Part shown: positions 51,401 to 60,400 of the stretch, piece by piece
Layout: every line of letters starts with the position of its first letter
Position numbering within the stretch: the first letter of the stretch is position 1
Source: Galaxea fascicularis
Taxonomy: Eukaryota > Cnidaria > Anthozoa > Scleractinia > Euphylliidae
Direction of reading: 5' to 3'
DNA: 64,000 bases
Assembly (NCBI GenBank): GCA_948470475.1
Contig: OX419344.1
Coordinates: 18,673,225 to 18,737,224 of the forward strand
Program-made: the position numbers and the translations under genes
The notes under the pieces: generated by a model
The model's input: only the letters and a program-made list of their open reading frames with translations
The model's database searches: none
What the model was told of the DNA's origin: nothing

Positions 51401-54400
51401 GTAAAAAAACTATCTCCCTTAACCCTTCCCTCCTAAGAGTGACTTTATAGATTAATTATTTTTACTCTGTCTAACACCAAACGATTTTACTTGTCAGAGG
51501 GAGACCCCTTAGGGGTTAAAGGTTAAAAAACTATCTCCCTTAACCCCTTCCCTCCTAAGAGTGACTTTATAGATTTTACTCTGTCTAACACCAGACGATT
51601 TTACTTGTCAAAAGGAGACCCCTTAGGGCTTAAAGGATTAATCTTTAATTGAGGTGCTCCTAAAATCAGTGAAAACTATACGAGCTGTTTTTTTCTAGAT
51701 CCTTGTATGTACAATAATCCTCGTATGCACATGTATGTACAACAACAAATTAATAGACTCATATGAATTAGGATGGTCCTGAAAAAAAAAACAATTATTA
51801 AGTTCACCTGGAAACATGAGAAGAGGTGATCAAGTTGATCTGCTGAAAAATCCCAAGCTAATTTGGCCAGGAGATCATGAATATTTTTCACAATGGCATC
51901 ATGTTTTCCAGCCTATGAGGCAACATTCACAAAAACAGTTACACTGAACTAAAATTATCTAAGAATTTTTAATGGCGGTTTGACCCTCCTCACAATAAGT
52001 ATAATATACTTATTATACTGTAAATTAAATAATTTTCACAACCTTGAATTTTAAAATTTTTAATGCCTTTTGTTTCAATTCGTCTAATACAGCTGTAGCT
52101 TCAAAGCAAATAAAAAGCTTTATTTTTGTCTACCTGAGCTGCCCAAATGTTGTCCAAATCCTGCAGGGATAAAGCTTTTTCCTTTATAACAAATCGCAGA
52201 ATTTTTTCCAGTTTTTCAACATACTGCAAAAAAAAAGGAAAAGTAGTATCTTAGTTTCCTCTTCCTCCTCCATGAATAAAGGCAGGTTCCATTCACCAAA
52301 CAGATTGAATACTTATGTGAAGGGTACTTTTATTCCCACAGAATTCAAAAATGTTATGACACAAACAAGATGCCAGTCAACCTACAGCATTGTAGCATTA
52401 ACTCTCAAGATCTGATAATTAATTATCTTTTCTAGCTGCTATAAAGTTCCTTGTACATTAGCCAAGAGAACTTAGGCTTATATCAAGATAATGCCCTCTG
52501 GCTGATAAGTTTGTCTCTTCTCATCACCTGTCGGCTGGACAATGTATTGATGTTAGAAGGAGACGTTACATGCTAATCACTTCTGGGAGTTAAAGAGTTA
52601 TTAATTAAATAATCAACATTGATATTACACACTTGTTTCACTACAGTGATGACATCTACTGAAGTTGGCAAAACATCAAATACTATAGACAGGGCTGAGC
52701 TCTAGCGGTGCCCGGTCGCCCCTGGCGACTTACTTTTGCCATCGGGCGACCAGGAAATATTAGTTTTTGCACCGAATTTAAATGCTGGGCACCCTGGATT
52801 TCAAGGGTTTAGAGGTTTGGGCACCCAACTACTTTGCTTAGAGCACAGCCCTGATAGAGTACAAAGGCAGTGCTCAGAGATCAAATTAATTCTACCTTGG
52901 TAATGTTATTAGGCCCATAATTATAATGAAAATATAGCAAATACTTTCATAATTTCATAGTGCAGTTTGCTGCTCACTTTTTCAATCATAGTACTGAGTG
53001 AGTACCTGAGGTTGATGAAGATTATCTTTTAAAACAATGGACAGTACACCATTTTTCTGAATCCACTCCTGTGAAGTAACACAGAATAACAAATCACAGT
53101 CATCTTACATGTACCTCTACTCATAGCCTTATAAACCAGAACTAGGGTATACTTACACTGTACAGGTTCCCACATGTCTGTAATGCGAGCAATAATTTCA
53201 TAAACAAAACAATGAAATCCACTTTGTGTGAAAGGAGGGAGGGTCCAGACTGAGACACTCAAGGTGTAGAAAAATACATCATTACCAACTGACATGTTTT
53301 AAATCTCCATGTGAGCACTCACAAATGTTGCAGTTAAAAATTAAATTCAAGTAGAAAATTTTAACCTATGTTGATTCACAAATCCCTTTGTCTCCGAAGC
53401 CTAATTACTGAAAATAAGGGTTAGGAGACAAAGGAAATTGATTTTCAACCTAGGCTAAAACAATTTTACCTGAATTTAATTTTTAACTTCAACACAAACA
53501 TAGACCACTGACAACACAGATGAGAAAATGCTGACAGAAAAGAGCTGCAATTAAAGGTTACCACTGTTAACTTCCAAGATTTTATGTTCCTCTACAGTAC
53601 ATAGAGAGTACAGTGTACATTGTAATTATCATTCATTATCGTTTGGTCCGTGATGTGCAGCAAAAGTCAATGTGCAATACAACTTAGGTGTATTACAGTA
53701 AGACTGAGTCAAACTGGAAGTCATGCAAACAGAAATTTACTCCACATGGGATTGGCAATACATTGTGCAGTTATGTGTAGTAAAAATCGCAATCTAACAA
53801 AAATACTCACCGCCATTCTTTCAGCCGTCAGCCATTCGTCTTCTTCTGCTACAGTGTGACGATGAGTGAAATATGATACACCTGTGATAACTTTGTTTAT
53901 CTGAAAAACATTAAAAAAATAGAATAGACATTTTAGCAGTAAGTCACACTACAGTACAAGTACAATGCAATTTAGGCGAGGTTAAACTCGAGCCAATGCT
54001 GCCAGCGGTGTTCCTCATTTGTGCAAGTAATCTGAGGGGTGGGCACCCTTAGAATTTGCAGGGATGGATTACGTGTGCTTAGCTTCAAGCGAACACTGCC
54101 AATCATTGTTTGCCAATATTTGCCTATTCATTCAGCCATTGTGAATCTTTGCAGATTACTTCAGCCTTTGCTTAGTTCTTTGAGCCTTTTTTTTTTGTTG
54201 TTGCAGATTCTGGTCCCGTTCCCTCCTACCCATTAGTGGTTAAAGTTTGTAAGTATGGTAAATGGTATGTATTTCACTGAATTTCTTTCCTGCTCACTGG
54301 GGTGGTTCCTGCTCACAGGGTTGCCATGGTTACCTCCTTGCTGTGCCAGAATTGAGCTTCCAAGCTCATCAATTGGTGATGAGTTTAATTATAAATAAAA

Positions 54401-57400
54401 AGGCCCTTCTGCTTGTTGATTGGTTTGGTTGCTGCCACATTCAATGAACTGTACTAAGCACTGAATGATCATGGTAAAAAAGGCAATAGTCATAACTACT
54501 AAACTCCAACTGGCTGGATTTCCCAAATCCCAAGAAAGTGTACATGGTGTCTTGTTTTCCTTACTAACCTTACCCATAGCCTAAACTCAGGCCTTTAAGC
54601 TGCAAAATTACTTTAGAGCTTAACCATTGATAACAATAATATTGCTTGAAAAAAAAAAAAAAGAGAGAAAGCGAGAAAAGAAAAGAAAAGAAAAGAAAAA
54701 TCTAACTGATGAACCCGGCATGATCTGCATCTGAAGTGGTGTCAGTGAACCACCACACCCAGTAAGCTCAGAATTAATGAGGTAAAAATAAGCACATTGT
54801 TTGCACCGATCGATGGATTTTGAGAAAGGAAACGCTTATCGAAGGATTTAGGATTCGAATTATGGCAAGAGAAACCTCCAACATGATTCATCAAAGTACC
54901 CTTTGCAGAAAAAAATAAAAAGAAACAAAGGTGAGCTTTGAAAACAGTGACCGACCTTCTGTGCAGTGGTGCACGAAAGGTCACTTGAGTCACGTCCGAG
55001 ACAAGTGAAGATGACCGACCTCACGTTTAACTTTCTGTGTGGTGGTGAGTGTTGGACCCTAAAAATAGAACTGTCTTGGCATTCGAGTTGTGAGTACAGC
55101 ATGTATGTGGCTTCCACCCTTTTCTTAAATTCAGCTACAATCTTCACAACTTCACAAAGATTTGTGCAGGTACATGTAAATGTGTTCAGTTCATTGCAAG
55201 TGGATTGTTTAACCTTGAGCACTCACTTGGGTCAGGTTGTGGAAGGGGTCACATTACACAAAAACAAGTTTATGCAAATTTGAGATACTTCATCAGTAAA
55301 ATTAATACGTAATTTGATGACCCATGCTTTCTATTGTGCATTGACCAATAAAAACACATTTCAAGGCAGAACATCCACCCATTTTACAATGGAATAATTT
55401 CTTGAGCTTCATGCTGACATAGAGCAATTTTGCTTACACAAAATAGCTCAAAAAGACTGACTTTTAACATGATTTTTAACTCGGTGCCTTCAGCCGGAGT
55501 TAATACAGTGTACATAGCACATTTTACAGGGTGTTTTTACCTCATTTAAAGCATTCATCTTTCCATTAAAAGAAGAAATTTGAAGTAATCTGCAAAAAAA
55601 AAAAGATTTTGTTTAAAACACTCCTCCATGAACATTCATATAAAGCATAATTTACATAAACCTCTAGTCAGGGCTTCTGCCATTTCACGCGGTCATGGAC
55701 CTGCGAAATTCAGGTAAATCCATGAAATCCCGCAAAATTCCAAAAAAAAACACACACACAACCTACAGTATCAGAAGGGCTGTCTAGTCGGACAGAGATT
55801 TCTTTAATTGAAAAAAGGGAGGGTAAACGATTCTAAATAGGCAGGTACCCCTAAGATTTCTTTGGTTTGCTTTTTTCAATACTTTGATGGCAAAGGCGGG
55901 GACTGTATTCAAAGTCAACAGATTCTAATAACAACCCTGGTTACAACACCTTATTGCATGCACTACTTTATGTTTTTCTGGAATATTTCTGTGTTGCTTA
56001 GGAAGTACATACATTCACATGTGAGATAAAACAGCCAATAGCATAAATATGCTTTAACATGTACTGTGTATTGATCACTGAACAAGTAAAATAACATCAA
56101 ACTTTGCAAATTGTGTTAGTAAAAAACACCAAGAATATTCATGACAAGTGTATTCAGCTGCAACCAACCTGAGAATCATTTTAAGCTTAAATATTTCTAG
56201 TTGTTTAGCAATGTCATCTCTTGAAGTTAGTCTTAGCGCCAGGTTTTTGAGAGCCTAAAAAGTCAAGAACAATAGTTGTAATTACAATTTATCCCTTTAA
56301 ATAAGAGGTGTAATTCAATGACTGCACAAAGGGAAATGTAACATGTTGGTTACCTTGATAATTGATGACAGAGCATCATTCTTTGCCTCATTCTTGGCTT
56401 CTTTTTTTAGTTCATCATCAGTTAAGTTCTCAAGAAATTTAGGTACAAAATCCTACCGGGAAGCGAGAAGAAAATATTTTGCATTACTATCAACTGAAAA
56501 AGAGATATGACAGAGTGAGTAGGAAAAAAAAAATTGCAACTAAAATTGTCACAATGATTGTCTATTTTGGAAGAGGTCTGGCAGTGAAACAGTGTAGTCC
56601 CAGTGTAGTCCCAGTGTAGTCCAATTCCAAACTGTTAGATCCAGAACAGAACATTGCCAAAAATCGACTTGGAAATAAAATAAACATTAACTTACTATAA
56701 CAGGTAAAAAGTACTTTTCCACAGTTCCAGGAGTGAGAACCTCAGCACATGATCCAAATGGTCTGAAACAGAAAAACAGAAAATGACAGGATATCAGAAG
56801 CAACAGCAAAAATATGGCAAGTCGGCATTCTTCAACCCATCTGTTGAAAAGCCATCCTCTGTCCAAGAAAGTGAAGAACATGAATGGTTGTAGAAGTATT
56901 TGTTTCTGATTTTCTTAACTGGCTTTTAGCACAGTGTGCAGTACTGTAACTACATGGAAAAAAAAGCAAATAAATGCCAAACCTCAGAAGAGCAGCAAGG
57001 AGAGGAACGCTAAGATTGCTGCCTTCACATATACGCTCCTGTAATATGCTGAAGCCTCCAAGAACTCCAAACTTGTTCACTAAATCCACAAGCCAGCCCT
57101 GCAAGAAATCAAAAACATTTTTACAGCTGTATGTGTGAATGCACTAATGCATAATCTGGGACAACAAAAATAAAAATCAAAATGGTTTGAAAATTATCAA
57201 TATTGACATCCATAACAAATCCAAAACTTAACAGTATGGGTGTGGTACATGTACCCCATACAGCTGTAGGTCTGAATGAAATTCAGGTGTGTACATGTAG
57301 CTTGATTCCCAATTCCCTTTGTGTCCTAACCCAAATTATTCATGGCTCATGAATAGTTACAGAGTAGAATTAGGAAACAATGGAAATTCATTTCAACCTG

Positions 57401-60400
57401 AATTCCACTTTGACCTGCAACATGTAAATGTATATAAAGTCATACTGTGTTTTACTTACTTTTGGTGACCTTGCATCAGGAGGTCTGGCATAAACTGAAC
57501 TTTCAACTACCTGAAAGAAAAGATGGACATATTCCATAATTAATGTCTAAAAATAATTTAGCTAGCGCGTCATTATACTTTTGCATTTAATAATATCACC
57601 TTGCACAATACATGTACATCTAGTAGAGCTGCAGAAGAAAATCAATGTATACTTATTTCCGTTGGGTATTTTAACATGAACGGGGGAATGAGAGATAAAG
57701 TGGAATAAGGTTCCTTAAAAAATATACATGTATGTACATAGATTTGCATTCTGAAAATGGAATACTCTCGGTGGAAGCAACGCAGGACAAGTGCACAGAA
57801 TACAGTCTGAACTCATTGTCTGAACCAGACTTCCAGTGCCATGTCATTGTTTTGGCTTGCTGCACATTTAATAACCCATCCAAAGGTTTACCAAAAAAAG
57901 TGTAATTCTGCATATTCTGAGTAAACCATTTTCTGTTCATTCCATTCATTCTGCTATCAGGAGCAGAATGATTCATACTGAAAATGGAACACATGACTGT
58001 GCTGCTGTAGATCCCAAAAGAACTTGATGCAGTATATTCCAAGTATTCCTTTTCCACAATGCTCCCAAAAATGCAGCCAAAATTGTACTGACTCGGGAGT
58101 CACTGATTTTATAATAATATTTTCACTACTGGCTTCAATCAATCAAACAAAGGTTATGAGAATAAAGGAAGTGATCAACAAGTACAAGTAACAAAGGCTC
58201 TGATTGTTCAACAAATTCTCCACATCATTAGCATAGAAAAATTAAGGTAGGGAAGAAGACAGTGTGCAGACTAATCTTATACATGCTGACTTTGGGGTTA
58301 AGGCCATAATTATACATGTATGGTGATTCTACAAGTAAATGACAAGTTTGTATTCGTTTCTACATGTATAAATACAGTGTACAGCTGTACATGGAAGTGA
58401 CTCACCTGAGCTCCATGGGGAACAGTTTCTGAAGGCCTAGCACCATTATAGATATTAAATCTGCCAAAACAAAAAGCTTGTTACAAACTACAGATCTCAA
58501 TACTATAACAAACAGCAAACACCACTTCCAGTTTGCCAGCTTGTGATAATCAGGAACAAAAACAGCTTTTATTAAAGATTGTTGAAGATGTGCTGTTGTA
58601 ATCCATACACTGTACAACTCTGGCCATTAACTAAGTCCAAACCATGTGCCAGTTAAAAGAAAATAATCAATAATTATTAACATGACAACATGGAATTGAA
58701 ACTTGGACATCCACAAAACAACCGCCTGGACCAACAAAAAAAATTATTAATAAAAAAAAGATGACCATGGATGGCAGCCAGCCCCTAGATTGAACAATGC
58801 CCCCATGGCTGGCACAACACTGCAATCCAGCCCTGAGATCCCAAGCCGGGAAATCTTAAAGGCAGGCACCCGTCAAATAAACAACCAAAAAAGGGGGAAT
58901 TGGGGGGGGGGGGGGGGGGGAGAACACCAAAACAAATGCTACAGACCACATAGCAGGACACCAGTCCTCACGCTGGCATGACAAAACGCCACAAGAACAT
59001 TGTAGCGACTACTATGCATGCACACCTACTAACCCAACCCCCGACCATTAGCAATACAGGAGCTCTGAGTTGTTAACTCCTTTAAATTGCATTTAAACGC
59101 ATTTAACACCATCATCACCATCACCATCACAAATGTCATCCCCACCTCCATCTCCATCATCAGCATCCCCATCACCACCATCCCCATCATCATCACTGTC
59201 ACCATCACCATCGTCATCATCATCACCAATGCCAATGCAAGCACCATCACCATCACCATCACCATCGACATAAGCATCACTATCAACATCACCACTACCC
59301 CATCATCATCGCCATTGTTGTTGCCCTTCTCAGGATGGCTACGAGTATCCACAGGACACCGGGACACATCTTCATTTAGCTAAATCAAATCTACATCTGA
59401 ATCCATCCACTCTCACCTGGACATAGGATTAAACACCAAAGAAAGAAGATCAAGAAGAGGGAACCAATCCTGCGACAGTTTTGTAACACATAACTCCACA
59501 AGTTTCTCTGTGTTCTTCAGAATGGCTTTCTGCAAATATACATTGCAATCATTGTCAAAAATCTTACAGTGCCTCTTTAAAATGCACATTGTGGAAATCA
59601 CTGAAAATTATGTAATGAAGTGCAAAGAAACATGATGTGCAATAGGTTAAAGGGAGACATACTGTAGGACTCCTCTTGCAACTAACATCAAACAAATTTG
59701 GCAGAAAATTTTCAAGCTTAGAATAAGCATGTACTCCATGATCTGGGTTATTTTTTCTGCTGACTTTCAATTTGTCTACTTTAGAAAAATATCATTGTAA
59801 AATTTGCTGCTCCACTTCAGAAAATCCTTAAAATGTAGTTTTTTAACATGTAAAGTTTTTAGTGAAGTACAGCATACTGTACATGCAGGGTTTTTACTGA
59901 GAGATGGATGAATGGGTTGAGGTAAGTGGCTACAGATCATGAGCTGAAGTGTTCATAAAATGGTACACCATGCCATGTAACCTAGGGTACATGTACAGGG
60001 CATGAAATCAAATTTTCAAACTCACAGATGCGATTTTCTGTATTTAGGGCAAAAAAAAATAGCCATAAATGTCCAATTACACCGACATGCAGTGTAATGA
60101 CATCCATGGTATGTCACAATAGATGTCACAAAGTACCCCGTTACTCACATATCACAAAACTGTCACTGTTTAGTTAAGGATTAGGGTTAGAAGACCCTTT
60201 GTGAGCTCTATCACAAAGTACCGTGAATCTCATTACGTTGGTGTATTGGACTAACTGGCTCAAAGCCAACTGATAGTTGGTGGAAATGGCTCCTGATGAC
60301 AACCTTGGTGCATGTTTCTATCAGTTACTCAGAAGAAGTGGAGTGGGTTTAAGACACAAACTAACATGAATGTCGTATTTCCATCCATTTACTGCCTCAT

